In this document: one piece after another, positions 1-8,605 of the stretch
Numbering within the stretch: the first letter of the stretch is position 1
Layout: every line of letters begins with the position of its first letter
DNA from: Paraburkholderia sabiae
GTDB taxonomy: Bacteria > Pseudomonadota > Gammaproteobacteria > Burkholderiales > Burkholderiaceae
Direction: 5' to 3'
DNA length: 64,000 bases
Assembly (NCBI RefSeq): GCF_030412785.1
Contig: NZ_CP125295.1
Location: 1,364,001 to 1,428,000 of the forward strand
Position numbers and translations under genes: made by a program
Notes under the pieces: generated by a model
The model's database searches: none
What the model was told of the DNA's origin: nothing
Seen by the model: only the letters and a program-made list of their open reading frames with translations

Positions 1-192
1 GACCTGTCGCGTCCCGACGTGCTGCCGCTCGACGATCCGAATCTGATTCACGCGATCAGCCAGAACTATTTCAGCGGGGAGCCGGTGACGCGCAGCGAGG
101 CGCGGGAAGTCGCGGCGAACTGGGAGCCGTGGCGAACTGTCGCGACGTGGTATATGTGGCGGAGTCTCGATCCGGCGCCGGCCGGCAACTGA
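1..192 (+). CDS. DNA-3-methyladenine glycosylase, C-terminal end (partial)
   Basis: This is the last 63 codons of a gene that enters from the left edge and stops with TGA at 190-192. The readable peptide runs from DLSRPDVLPLDDPNLIHAI to a tail with WEPWRTVATWYMWRSLD. That tail matches the C-terminal helix of AlkA-type HhH-GPD glycosylases, which remove alkylated purines in base-excision repair. The HhH motif and catalytic Asp lie outside the window, so the call rests only on this tail and on its position just upstream of accA. The gap to accA is 170 bp. Confidence 0.7.
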   Translation, partial: DLSRPDVLPLDDPNLIHAISQNYFSGEPVTRSEAREVAANWEPWRTVATWYMWRSLDPAPAGN

Positions 193-263
193 AGAAACAA
201 GCGAAGTAACAGGCTGGGCAAAAGGCTGTGTAAAAGGCTGTGCAAGAAGCGAAACCCCTCGAC

Positions 264-291
264 ATCTATTGATTTGTTAAAATCGATAGAT
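264..291. promoter_or_regulatory. Inverted repeat upstream of accA, candidate operator
   Basis: Two 10-base arms, ATCTATTGAT (264-273) and ATCGATAGAT (282-291), are inverted with one mismatch around an AT-rich 8-base centre. The element is 72 bp upstream of the accA start. A TTGACA at 303-308 and TAGAAT at 323-328 lie just downstream but are only 14 bp apart, so the promoter itself is uncertain. The symmetry and position suggest a dimeric repressor site; no regulator can be named. Confidence 0.4.
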
Positions 292-362
292 TCGAGACGG
301 TTTTGACATGGGCGCGCGCGGTTAGAATACGCGCTGCCGGTAAGTCGAAGGATTAAAAACCA

Positions 363-1334
363 ATGAAGACCACCTTTCTGGATTTCGAGCAGCCGATCGC
401 GGAGCTCGAAGCGAAAATCGAAGAATTGCGCTTCGTGCAGGACGATTCGGCCGTCGATATTTCGGAAGAGATCGAGCGGCTGTCGAAGAAGAGCCAGCAG
501 CTCACAAAGGATCTGTATACGAACTTGTCGCCGTGGCAGGTTTCGCAAATTGCGCGTCATCCGCAGCGTCCGTACACGCAGGACTACATCAACGAACTGT
601 TCACCGATTTCCACGAACTGCATGGCGACCGCTCGTTTGCGGACGACCTGTCGATCGTCGGCGGCCTCGCGCGTTTCAACGGCCAGCCGTGCATGGTGAT
701 CGGTCATCAGAAAGGCCGCGACACGAAGGAACGCGCGCTGCGCAACTTCGGCATGCCGCGTCCTGAAGGCTATCGCAAGGCCGAGCGTCTGATGCGTCTC
801 GCCGAGAAGTTCGGGCTGCCGCTCTTCACCTTCATCGACACGCCGGGCGCGTACCCCGGCATCGGCGCTGAAGAGCGCGGTCAGTCGGAAGCGATCGGCC
901 GCAATCTGTATGTGATGGCCGAACTGAAGACGCCCATCATCTCGACGATCATCGGCGAGGGCGGTTCGGGCGGCGCGCTGGCTGTCGCCGTCGCGGACAG
1001 CGTGCTGATGCTGCAGTTCTCCACGTACTCGGTGATTTCGCCGGAAGGCTGTGCGTCGATTCTGTGGAAGAGCGCCGCGAAGGCACCGGAAGCCGCGGAA
1101 GCGTTGGGTCTGACGGCGCATCGTCTGAAGGCGCTGGGTCTGATCGACAAGATCGTCAGCGAGCCGCTCGGCGGCGCGCATCGCGATCCGAAGGGCATGG
1201 CAGCGATGCTGCGCCGTGCGCTCGCCGATTCGCTGCGGCAGTTCCACGGCATGAGCACGAACGATCTGCGTCAACGCCGCTTCGATCGTCTGATGGCCTA
1301 CGGCAAGTTCAAGGAAACCACGCCGGGCGCATAA
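363..1334 (+). CDS. accA: Acetyl-CoA carboxylase carboxyltransferase subunit alpha
   Basis: AccA is the alpha half of the carboxyltransferase of acetyl-CoA carboxylase. With AccD it moves the carboxyl group from biotin on AccB to acetyl-CoA, giving malonyl-CoA, the committed step of fatty-acid synthesis in the cytosol. The 323-residue length fits the family (about 319 in E. coli). The N-terminal helical part ([19 protein letters not shown]) is followed by the crotonase-like core with [20 protein letters not shown] and the glycine-rich [19 protein letters not shown] segment typical of AccA. ATG at 363 is the natural start. tilS follows after 46 bp, suggesting co-transcription. Confidence 0.97.
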   Translation: MKTTFLDFEQPIAELEAKIEELRFVQDDSAVDISEEIERLSKKSQQLTKDLYTNLSPWQVSQIARHPQRPYTQDYINELFTDFHELHGDRSFADDLSIVGGLARFNGQPCMVIGHQKGRDTKERALRNFGMPRPEGYRKAERLMRLAEKFGLPLFTFIDTPGAYPGIGAEERGQSEAIGRNLYVMAELKTPIISTIIGEGGSGGALAVAVADSVLMLQFSTYSVISPEGCASILWKSAAKAPEAAEALGLTAHRLKALGLIDKIVSEPLGGAHRDPKGMAAMLRRALADSLRQFHGMSTNDLRQRRFDRLMAYGKFKETTPGA

Positions 1335-1380
1335 GCGCTTTCGCGTTCACATCAGCAGGCGCTTCGCGCGCCGTCACCTC

Positions 1381-2799
1381 GTGACTTCCTCCGCTGACAC
1401 ATCCGCCGACCGCCTCGTTCTCGATGCGGTCGGCGTTGTTTTTGGCGCGTTGCCGAACGATGCGCGCGTCGCGATCGCGTTCAGCGGCGGTGTCGATTCG
1501 ACGGTGCTGCTCGACGCGGCCGTGCGCATCGGCGGCGCGTCGCGTTGCATCGCGTTTCATGTTCATCACGGTCTCAGTTCGAACGCCGACGAATGGCTCG
1601 CTCATTGCGCTGCGTTTGCGCGTGAGCGGAATGTCGAGTTCGCTTCGGTGCATGTCGACGTGTCGCGTGCCGCGGGTGTGAGCATCGAAGCGGCGGCGCG
1701 CGACGCGCGTTATCGCGCGCTCGATGCTTTGTGCAAGCAGCATGATGTGCACACGCTCTGGCTAGCTCAACATGCCGACGATCAGGCCGAAACCGTTTTG
1801 CTGCAACTGCTGCGCGGAGCGGGGCTCGCCGGGCTCGCGGCGATGGCGCCGGAATATTTGCCGTCGGGTGCGTCGGTGACGCGCGCGCGTCCGCTGCTGC
1901 ATCTGCTGCGCGCGCAACTGGAGCAGTATGCGCACGCGCGCGATTTGCGCTGGATCGACGATGAGTCCAACGCCGACACACGTTACGCCCGCAACGCGTT
2001 GCGTCACGATGTGCTGCCGGGTCTCGCCGTGCACTTTCCGGGCTTTCGCGACGCGCTCGCGCGCACGGCTGCGCATGCAGCAGCGGCGCAGCGTCTGCTC
2101 GACGAGTTGGCACGTGTCGATCTACAAACGGCGTATGGCGAAGAAGAGGGCGCCTTGTCGCGCGATGCGTTGCTCGCACTCGACGACGACCGCGCGGCCA
2201 ATCTGCTGCGTTACTGGATGCGCACGCTCGGCTTGCCGGCTGCATCGACTGCACGGTTGACGGATGCGCTGCGCCAGTTGCGCGAGATCGGCGATGCACA
2301 TACGTTGCGTGTTGATCATGCAGGTCAGGCGTTGCGCAGTTATCGCGGACAGATCTACTGGGAAGCGGGCGACAGCGCCGATCCCGCCGACGAAACGGCG
2401 CTCGTCGAACGCGCCGAAAGTGTGCTCGCGTGGAAGGGCGAAAGCGTGTGGCGGTTGCCGCAATGGCGCGGCACCTTCGTATTCGCCGACGCGAGCGCCG
2501 ATGCATCCGACGCGATTCCCGCCGATGCACTCACGCGAGTGCCGCTTATCGCGCGCTCGCGCAGCGGCGGCGAACGGATGCGCTGTGCGTCGAACGGTCC
2601 GAGCCGGACGTTGAAGAATCTCTTTCAGGAGCGCGGCGTGCCGTCGTGGAAGCGCGACGTGCCGCTGCTGTTCGCGGGCGATGTCCTGCTGTTCGTGCCG
2701 CTGATCGGCGTGAACCGTGCGGCGATCGACGATCCGTCGCAAGTGAAGAACGCGCGTTACATCAGGATCGAATGGCGCGAGGATCTCACGCTCGCGTGA
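1381..2799 (+). CDS. tilS: tRNA(Ile)-lysidine synthetase
   Basis: TilS uses ATP and lysine to convert the wobble cytidine of tRNA-Ile(CAU) to lysidine, which changes its identity from Met to Ile. The PP-loop ATP-pyrophosphatase motif SGGVDST is at residues 35-41 and HHGLSSNADEW follows. The central part ADDQAETVLLQLLRGAGLAGLAAM is characteristic, and the C-terminal TilS domain ends with RSGGERMRCASNGPSRTLK and LFQERGVPSWKRD. Length is 472 residues against about 430 in E. coli. The start is GTG at 1381. The gene lies 46 bp after accA and is probably in the same transcript. It is essential in most bacteria. Confidence 0.95.
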   Translation: MTSSADTSADRLVLDAVGVVFGALPNDARVAIAFSGGVDSTVLLDAAVRIGGASRCIAFHVHHGLSSNADEWLAHCAAFARERNVEFASVHVDVSRAAGVSIEAAARDARYRALDALCKQHDVHTLWLAQHADDQAETVLLQLLRGAGLAGLAAMAPEYLPSGASVTRARPLLHLLRAQLEQYAHARDLRWIDDESNADTRYARNALRHDVLPGLAVHFPGFRDALARTAAHAAAAQRLLDELARVDLQTAYGEEEGALSRDALLALDDDRAANLLRYWMRTLGLPAASTARLTDALRQLREIGDAHTLRVDHAGQALRSYRGQIYWEAGDSADPADETALVERAESVLAWKGESVWRLPQWRGTFVFADASADASDAIPADALTRVPLIARSRSGGERMRCASNGPSRTLKNLFQERGVPSWKRDVPLLFAGDVLLFVPLIGVNRAAIDDPSQVKNARYIRIEWREDLTLA

Positions 2800-3260
2800 T
2801 GCGCAGTCGATGCCCGACCGACCGGACGGCCATTGTCATCGGCGCGCAACATTGGCCGCAAATCCTTCTCCGACAAGCATTTGCAACGGCTCTTGCCCGG
2901 ATTTCGGCTTGTCTTTTTATCCCCGATCGGGTAGTGTAACTTGTTTGCCCGACCCGTTTTTGTCGTCGCTTTTGTCGCGTTCCTGGCTGTTCTTATGCGA
3001 ATGTCCGGGCGCGCTCCAAGCCGCTAACCTGTCAGCCACCGTTAGCGTCGTCAGCGGCCTGTTTATCCGCAGGTTTCGGCAGGGCCGGAAAAAAGAAAAC
3101 CCGGCAAATCCGCGCGTACTGCACGCGCGCTGCATCTGCGCCGCCACACTGCGCCGTCGTTCCCGAACGTTGTGCCCTGTGCTCTCTTTGTGCGGCCGTC
3201 TCCAGCGCGCCCGGCGCGCGCCGGTTGGCGTATCAGTTTCTCCTTCAGTTCAGAACGACA
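2800..3260. other. Intergenic region tilS-lysC
   Basis: This 461-bp stretch has no ORF with recognisable protein character. A poor hairpin (CGGGT at 2928-2932 pairing with ACCCG before TTTTT near 2960-2965) might end the accA-tilS transcript, but the loop is large. A short GCCGG/CCGGC hairpin with an A-rich loop sits near 3083-3106. No clean sigma-70 promoter or Shine-Dalgarno sequence is visible for lysC. Its long leader could be regulatory, but no known riboswitch pattern was recognised by eye. Confidence 0.5.
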
Positions 3261-4511
3261 ATGGCACTCATCGTACATAAATACGGCGGCACATCGATGG
3301 GCTCGGTCGAGCGCATCAAGAACGTCGCGAAGCGCGTCGCGAAATGGCACAAGGCAGGCCACAAGATGGTCGTCGTGCCCTCGGCGATGTCCGGCGAAAC
3401 GAACCGCCTGCTGGGCCTCGCGAAAGAGATTTCGCCCCAGCCGAGCCCGCGCGAACTCGACATGATCGCGTCGACGGGCGAACAGGTCAGCGTCGGCCTG
3501 CTGTCCATCGCACTGCATGATGCAGGCGTCGATGCCGTCAGCTACACCGGCTGGCAAGTGCCCGTCAAAACAGATAGCGCATTCACGAAAGCGCGCATCA
3601 GCGACATCGACGGCGAGCGCGTCCTGCGCGATCTCGACGAAGGCAAGGTCGTCGTCATCACGGGCTTCCAGGGCATCGACCCCGAAGGCCACATCACGAC
3701 GCTCGGCCGCGGCGGTTCGGACACGTCCGCCGTTGCAGTGGCAGCCGCGCTGAAGGCCGACGAATGCCTGATCTACACGGACGTCGACGGCGTCTACACG
3801 ACGGACCCGCGTGTCGTCGAAGAAGCGCGCCGTCTGGATCGCGTGACGTTCGAAGAAATGCTGGAAATGGCCAGCCTGGGTTCGAAGGTGCTGCAGATCC
3901 GCTCGGTGGAATTCGCCGGCAAATATCAGGTGAAGACGCGTGTGCTGTCCAGCCTGACCGATCCGCTGATGTCGCTCGACGAGGAAATGAAGTCGGGCAC
4001 CCTGATTACTTTTGAAGAAGACGAAACCATGGAAAAAGCAGTCATCTCGGGAATCGCGTTTCAGCGTGACGAAGCCCGTATCGCCGTGATGGGTGTGCCC
4101 GACAAGCCGGGCATCGCATATCAGATCCTCGGCCCGGTGGCCGACGCGAATATCGATGTCGACATGATCATCCAGAACCAGAGCGTCGAAGGCAAAACGG
4201 CGTTCACGTTCACGGTCGGTCGCGGCGACTATCAGCGCGCAATGGAGATCCTCACGAACCAGGTGAAAGGCCATGTGAGCGCGGAGCAGGTGCTGGGCGA
4301 TCCGAAGGTGTCGAAGGTGTCGGTGGTCGGCGTCGGTATGCGTTCGCACGTCGGCATCGCGAGCAAGATGTTCCGCACGCTGTCGGAAGAGGGCATCAAC
4401 ATCCAGATGATCTCGACGTCGGAAATCAAGATCTCGGTGCTGATCGACGAGAAGTACATGGAGCTCGCCGTGCGCGCGCTGCATAAGGCATTCGAACTCG
4501 ATCAGGCTTGA
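3261..4511 (+). CDS. lysC: Aspartate kinase
   Basis: Aspartokinase phosphorylates L-aspartate, the first step toward lysine/diaminopimelate, threonine and methionine. The protein is 416 residues. It opens with the kinase motif KYGGTSMGS (residues 7-15) and contains TTLGRGGSDTSAVAVAAAL in the amino-acid kinase fold. Two C-terminal ACT domains (around MGVPDKPGIAYQILGPVAD and VGVGMRSHVGIASKMFRTL) should bind feedback inhibitors. The start at 3261 (MALIVHKYGG) was chosen over an in-frame ATG at 3225, because family members begin a few residues before KYGG. There is no homoserine dehydrogenase fusion. It supplies the dap genes found at 42-47 kb. Confidence 0.96.
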   Translation: MALIVHKYGGTSMGSVERIKNVAKRVAKWHKAGHKMVVVPSAMSGETNRLLGLAKEISPQPSPRELDMIASTGEQVSVGLLSIALHDAGVDAVSYTGWQVPVKTDSAFTKARISDIDGERVLRDLDEGKVVVITGFQGIDPEGHITTLGRGGSDTSAVAVAAALKADECLIYTDVDGVYTTDPRVVEEARRLDRVTFEEMLEMASLGSKVLQIRSVEFAGKYQVKTRVLSSLTDPLMSLDEEMKSGTLITFEEDETMEKAVISGIAFQRDEARIAVMGVPDKPGIAYQILGPVADANIDVDMIIQNQSVEGKTAFTFTVGRGDYQRAMEILTNQVKGHVSAEQVLGDPKVSKVSVVGVGMRSHVGIASKMFRTLSEEGINIQMISTSEIKISVLIDEKYMELAVRALHKAFELDQA

Positions 4512-4644
4512 TGTTTCGTCGATGCCTGGCGTTGCGGCGGCAGGCATTTGCACGAGGATGTGTTCGATAGTGCGCGGTTGAACGGACAGGTCGAAGAAGT
4601 GACATCGAATTGACACTTCTGGCATAAAAAGTGTGAAGTAAAAA

Positions 4645-4673
4645 TTGACCTGAGCCTTCGAACCCGCTATTAT
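4645..4673 (+). promoter_or_regulatory. Promoter of tRNA-Ser
   Basis: TTGACC (4645-4650) and TATTAT (4668-4673) are separated by exactly 17 bp and lie 44 bp upstream of the tRNA-Ser 5' end. This is a good sigma-70-type promoter. Confidence 0.75.
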
Positions 4674-4716
4674 CTTGGCTTCGTTGCGCTGCCTCCCTGG
4701 CGCAACCGAAAGTTTG

Positions 4717-4810
4717 GGAGACGTGGCCGAGAGGTCGAAGGCACTCCCCTGCTAAGGGAGCATCTGGGCCAAAACCTGGATCGAGGGTTCGAATCCCTCC
4801 GTCTCCGCCA
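4717..4810 (+). tRNA. tRNA-Ser(GCU)
   Basis: A 94-nt class II tRNA with a long variable arm. The acceptor stem is GGAGACG (4717-4723) paired with CGTCTCC (4800-4806), followed by G and an encoded CCA. The anticodon stem is CTCCC/GGGAG and the anticodon GCT is at 4751-4753. The T arm contains GGTTCGAATCC. It has its own promoter and terminator and reads AGC/AGU codons. Confidence 0.97.
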
Positions 4811-4823
4811 GAAATGGCGGTGG

Positions 4824-4862
4824 AACCCCGTAGAGCTGCGGCTCTGCGGGGTTTTGTTTTTT
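4824..4862 (+). terminator. Intrinsic terminator after tRNA-Ser
   Basis: A 13-bp stem, AACCCCGTAGAGC pairing with GCTCTGCGGGGTT (one G-U), surrounds a TGCG loop and is followed by a T-rich run, 14 nt past the tRNA end. Confidence 0.85.
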
Positions 4863-5255
4863 GGGCGTCCTTTTCGCGTGTTTCCTCAACGTATTCACGC
4901 GTCTTTCGTCCCGCCATTTGGCCGCTTTGCATTGCGGCACTCAATTTTTCATTCGCACAACCGTAAACACCGGTAATGGCGAATTGCGCTCGCATCCAAT
5001 GCGCTTATCGAATTTCGTGCATAGACCTTTGCCTGGCATTACCAAACGAACCGGCAAAATGTGCGTGTGCGCAACAGCGAACGGGCAGGGCGTATCACCA
5101 AATGCTGTCGCGTGTAACGGAACGTTACGACACGCTTTACGATGCGAAGTTATGCATCAGTTATTACAAAGTTGAAATACGCGTTAAGCGTTGCTTTGTT
5201 ATATTCGAATCAAGCAGTCGATAAACACAACTTTCCGCAAAGAAAAGGTGAAACC
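4863..5255. other. Intergenic region, relatively AT-rich, tRNA-Ser to small secreted gene
   Basis: This stretch has no convincing gene. It holds a perfect inverted repeat GTAACG-GAA-CGTTAC at 5114-5128. An extended -10 element (TGT then TATATT, 5197-5205) lies 51 bp before the next start codon, with no good -35. It is clearly less GC-rich than the flanking genes. A small RNA here cannot be excluded. Confidence 0.45.
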
Positions 5256-5618
5256 ATGAAGTCCATGCGTCTTATCCCGTTGATCGCCGGCGTGCTCGCG
5301 ATTGGCGCGTCGAGTGCGGCGATGGCCGGGGGACTGAACGTCGGTGTCAACATCGGTATTCCCGCTCCCGTCTACGTCGCACCGGCGCCTGTCTATGCAC
5401 CGCCGCCGCCTCCGCCGCCGCCCGTCGTGTATCAGCCGGCGCCTGTCGTCGTCGCGCCCGCTGTCGTGGTCGGCTGGCATGGTGATCGTTACTGGGATGG
5501 CCGCCGCTATTGGGGCCGCGACGACTGGTATCGCCATCATGGTGGCTACGGCCGCGGCTACGATCACGATCACGGTCACGGTCACTACGACAACGGCCGT
5601 CATAACGGCTGGCATTGA
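5256..5618 (+). CDS. Small exported proline- and histidine-rich protein (PXPV-repeat-like)
   Basis: A 120-residue protein of unknown function. A signal peptide (MKSMRLIPLIAGVLAIGAS, cleavage near AMA-GG) implies export to the periplasm or outer surface. The mature part has PAPV-type repeats (PVYVAPAPVYAP), a run of eight prolines, then a Trp/Tyr/Arg-rich and His/Gly-rich tail (YDHDHGHGHYDNGRHNGWH). The PXPV pattern resembles small envelope proteins common in Burkholderia. The His-rich tail could bind metal ions, but this is inference. The start at 5256 follows a good ribosome site (AAAGGTG); the longer upstream ORF lacks one and would bury the signal peptide. Confidence 0.75.
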   Translation: MKSMRLIPLIAGVLAIGASSAAMAGGLNVGVNIGIPAPVYVAPAPVYAPPPPPPPPVVYQPAPVVVAPAVVVGWHGDRYWDGRRYWGRDDWYRHHGGYGRGYDHDHGHGHYDNGRHNGWH

Positions 5619-5640
5619 TCGGCAGCGCGCGCATAACAAA

Positions 5641-5665
5641 AAACCGCCCCTCGGGGCGGTTTTTT
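5641..5665. terminator. Bidirectional terminator between secreted-protein gene and fabI
   Basis: AAACCGCCC and GGGCGGTTT pair around a CTCG loop, with a T run on the plus strand and an A run (T run on the minus strand) on the other side. It serves two convergent genes. Confidence 0.85.
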
Positions 5666-5717
5666 CATAGTTGCGCGAGCAACGACGCACGTCGCTCGCG
5701 CGGATACGTAGCCGCGA

Positions 5718-6509
5718 TTACTCGCTGACGGCTGCCATCCCGCCGACCACATTGCTGAAGCCGCTGTCGACATGCATGATCTCGGCCGTCACGCCGGCTG
5801 CGAGATCCGACATCAGGAACGCCGCAGCGTTGCCGACCTGTTCGATCGTCACATTGCGCTTGAGCGGCGCATTGTCTTCGACGAAATCGAGAATCTTGCC
5901 GAAGCCCTTGATGCCGCTTGCCGCGAGCGTCTTGATCGGGCCTGCCGAAATGCCGTTCACGCGAATGCCCTTGTTGCCGAGCGACACGGCCAGATAGCGC
6001 ACGCTCGCTTCGAGCGATGCCTTCGCGAGACCCATCGTGTTGTAGTTGGGGATCGCTTTTTCCGAGCCGAGGTACGACAGCGTGAGCAGTGCCGCATCGT
6101 TCGACAGCATCGGCAGCGCGGCCTTCGCGAGCGCGGGGAAGCTGTACGCGGAGATGTCGTGCGCGATACGGAAGTTTTCGCGCGTCATGCCGTTGAGGAA
6201 ATCGCCTGCGATCGCCTCACGCGGCGCAAAGCCGATCGAGTGGACGAGACCGTCGAGGCTGTCCCAATGTTGTTTCAGCGAAACGAACAGCGCGTCGATC
6301 TGCGCGTCGTCGGCGACGTCGCACGGGAACACCAGGTTGCTGCCGAATTCGGTCGCGAATTCGGTGATGCGGTCCTTGAAGCGGTCGCCGACATACGTGA
6401 ACGCCAGTTCTGCGCCTTCGCGCTTGCAGGCCTGCGCGATACCGTACGCGATCGAACGGTTCGACAGGAGGCCCGTCAGCAAGATTCGTTTACCAGCGAG
6501 GAAGCCCAT
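5718..6509 (-). CDS. fabI: Enoyl-[acyl-carrier-protein] reductase (NADH)
   Basis: FabI reduces trans-2-enoyl-ACP in the last step of each fatty-acid elongation cycle. The 263-residue protein has the SDR fold with the FabI-type motif [13 protein letters not shown] (residues 13-25) and the catalytic Tyr156 and Lys163 in [13 protein letters not shown], at the same numbers as in E. coli FabI. This reductase is the target of triclosan and isoniazid-type inhibitors. The start ([11 protein letters not shown]) at 6509 has an AGGAG ribosome site; a longer ORF upstream has no support. A weak promoter TTGCAA-17-CAAAAT (minus strand, 6593 to 6565) lies between fabI and the divergent yejA. Confidence 0.96.
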   Translation of the reverse strand: MGFLAGKRILLTGLLSNRSIAYGIAQACKREGAELAFTYVGDRFKDRITEFATEFGSNLVFPCDVADDAQIDALFVSLKQHWDSLDGLVHSIGFAPREAIAGDFLNGMTRENFRIAHDISAYSFPALAKAALPMLSNDAALLTLSYLGSEKAIPNYNTMGLAKASLEASVRYLAVSLGNKGIRVNGISAGPIKTLAASGIKGFGKILDFVEDNAPLKRNVTIEQVGNAAAFLMSDLAAGVTAEIMHVDSGFSNVVGGMAAVSE

Positions 6510-6649
6510 GAATTCTCCTAATGAGGTCAGCGCGCCGCGAGGACAGAGTGCGGAAGCGCGCAGGATTTTGGGTAGAATTCTCTCACATTGCAACCACCCA
6601 CCGACCAGCACGGACCACTACGGACCGCACTCGGACCAATAAGGCACCT

Positions 6650-8548
6650 ATGACGACAGGCACGCGACGGGTTGAAGCGCCGCGCCCAGGATGGCGCACT
6701 CTGATTCGTCCGTGGTCGCGTGCCGCATTTGCCATGTGTGCCGGTTCGCTATTCACACTGTCGTCCGTCACGATGCAGCCTGCGCATGCCGCGTACGCGA
6801 TCGCGCAGTACGGCGAGCCGAAGTATCCCGCCGACTTCAAGCACTTCGATTACGTCAATCCCGACGCGCCGCGCGGCGGCACGCTGGTGCTCGCGAATCC
6901 CGACCGCTCGACGAGCTTCGACAAGTTCAATCCGTTCACGTTGCGCGGCAATGCGGCGCCCGGCATCGGGCTGCTGTTCGAGAGCCTCGCGACGGGCAGC
7001 GCCGATGAAGTCGCGTCCGCTTACGGCCTGCTCGCCGACGACATCGACGTCGCCTCCGACGGCATGTCGACCACGTTCCATATCAATCCGCGCGCGCGCT
7101 TTTCGAACGGCGATCCCGTCACGGCCGACGACGTGAAGTTCTCGTTTGATACCTTGAAGAGTCCGAAGGCCGCGCCGCAATTCGCCGCCTATTTCGCGGA
7201 CATCACACGCTGCGTGATCGTCGATCCGGCGACGGTGCGCTTCGAGTTCAAGCAGCACGATCGCGAGTTGCCGCTGCTCGCGGGCGGCATGCCCGTGTTC
7301 TCGCGCAAGTGGGGCGTGAAGCCGGACGGCAGCCGTATTGCGTTCGATCAACTCGCGTTCGAAAAGCCGATCGGCAGCGGACCGTATCTGATCGAGAGCT
7401 ACGACAACGGCCGCACGATCACCTACAAACGCGACCCGAACTACTGGGGCGACAAGTTGCCCGTGCGCGTCGGCACCTATAACTTCGAGCGCATCAACTA
7501 CAAGCTGTATTCGGATGCGACCGCGCGTCTCGAAGCGTTCAAGGCTGGCGAGTACGACGCGCTCGTCGAGAACGTCGCGCGCAACTGGGTGCGGCGCGAC
7601 GTCGGCAAGAAGTTCGACAGCGGTGAACTGATCAAGCGCGAGTTTCCGCATCACAACGGCACGGGGATGCAGGGCTTCATCCTGAACCAGCGCCGACCGC
7701 TGTTCGGCGACGTTCGCGTGCGCAAGGCGCTCGATCTCGCGCTGGATTTTCAGTGGCTCGACCGGCAACTGTTCTACAACCAGTACAAGCGGATCGACAG
7801 CTACTTCGTGAACACGGATCTGCAGGCGAAGGGCCTGCCGTCGCCGGGCGAACTGAAGCTGCTCGAGCCTTGGCGCGCGAAGCTTGAGCCGTCGGTGTTC
7901 GGTGTGCCGCCGAAGCAGCCCGATACCGATCCGCCCGGCTCGCTGCGCGCGAATCTGCTCGAAGCGCGCGCGTTGCTTGCGCAGGCCGGCTGGACGTATC
8001 GCGACGGCGCGCTGCGCAACGCGAAGGGTGAGCCTTTCGTGTTCGAGATACTCGACGATTCGGGTTCGTCGGCCGCGTTCGAGCCGGTGATTGCGCCGTA
8101 CATCCGCAATCTGCAGAAGCTCGGCATCGAAGCGCACTTTCGCGTGATGGACTTCGCTGTGTATCAGAAGCGTCTCGACGCGTTCGATTTCGACGTCACG
8201 ACGATCCGCTTTCCCGACGTGCAGGTGCCGGGCGCGGACATGATCGATCGCTTCGGCAGCAAGGCCGCAGACGAGCCGGGTTCGGGCAATCTGATCGGCC
8301 TCAAGTCGCCGGCTGTCGATTCGATTCTGCGCGCGTTAGTCGGTGCGCAGACGCGCGAGCAACTCGTCGACTCCGTTCACGCGCTTGATCGCGTGCTGAT
8401 CAACGGCTATTACATGATTCCGCACTGGTACAGCGCGACGCATCGCGTGGCGTTCAAGCGCGGCATGGCCTGGCCGAAGACCTTGCCGCTGTACTATACG
8501 GCGGAAGGCTGGATCACTTCGATGTGGTGGTTCGCGGCGCCGCAGTGA
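6650..8548 (+). CDS. yejA: Peptide ABC transporter substrate-binding protein, YejA type
   Basis: A 632-residue family-5 extracellular solute-binding protein, the periplasmic receptor of a peptide importer. A signal peptide spans about residues 20-46 (ending TMQPAHA-AYA). The mature start, YGEPKYPADFKHFDYVNPDAP, is typical of YejA, and NPDAPRGG and FNPFTLRG follow. Known YejABEF systems import peptides such as microcin C, and in some Rhizobiales murein peptides. It leads a four-gene unit with two permeases and a double ATPase. ATG at 6650 was chosen so that the signal peptide sits near the N terminus; the ORF is open for 43 codons further upstream. Confidence 0.9.
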   Translation: MTTGTRRVEAPRPGWRTLIRPWSRAAFAMCAGSLFTLSSVTMQPAHAAYAIAQYGEPKYPADFKHFDYVNPDAPRGGTLVLANPDRSTSFDKFNPFTLRGNAAPGIGLLFESLATGSADEVASAYGLLADDIDVASDGMSTTFHINPRARFSNGDPVTADDVKFSFDTLKSPKAAPQFAAYFADITRCVIVDPATVRFEFKQHDRELPLLAGGMPVFSRKWGVKPDGSRIAFDQLAFEKPIGSGPYLIESYDNGRTITYKRDPNYWGDKLPVRVGTYNFERINYKLYSDATARLEAFKAGEYDALVENVARNWVRRDVGKKFDSGELIKREFPHHNGTGMQGFILNQRRPLFGDVRVRKALDLALDFQWLDRQLFYNQYKRIDSYFVNTDLQAKGLPSPGELKLLEPWRAKLEPSVFGVPPKQPDTDPPGSLRANLLEARALLAQAGWTYRDGALRNAKGEPFVFEILDDSGSSAAFEPVIAPYIRNLQKLGIEAHFRVMDFAVYQKRLDAFDFDVTTIRFPDVQVPGADMIDRFGSKAADEPGSGNLIGLKSPAVDSILRALVGAQTREQLVDSVHALDRVLINGYYMIPHWYSATHRVAFKRGMAWPKTLPLYYTAEGWITSMWWFAAPQ

Positions 8549-8605
8549 GCGCGCGCCGCATGCCCACCACGCACTCTTGAACAACGCGCATTCCGGACCG
8601 CCGCC

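Noticed and set aside
3083..3260. Lysine riboswitch or leader peptide before lysC.
   Set aside because: I could not find the conserved lysine-riboswitch core by eye, nor a short ORF rich in Lys or Thr codons.
2810..3280. A 156-codon open frame between tilS and lysC as a gene.
   Set aside because: It has no recognisable family, composition unlike a real protein, no ribosome site, and it runs into the lysC start.
4863..5175. A 104-codon open frame after tRNA-Ser.
   Set aside because: It begins inside the terminator T tract and has no protein-like pattern.
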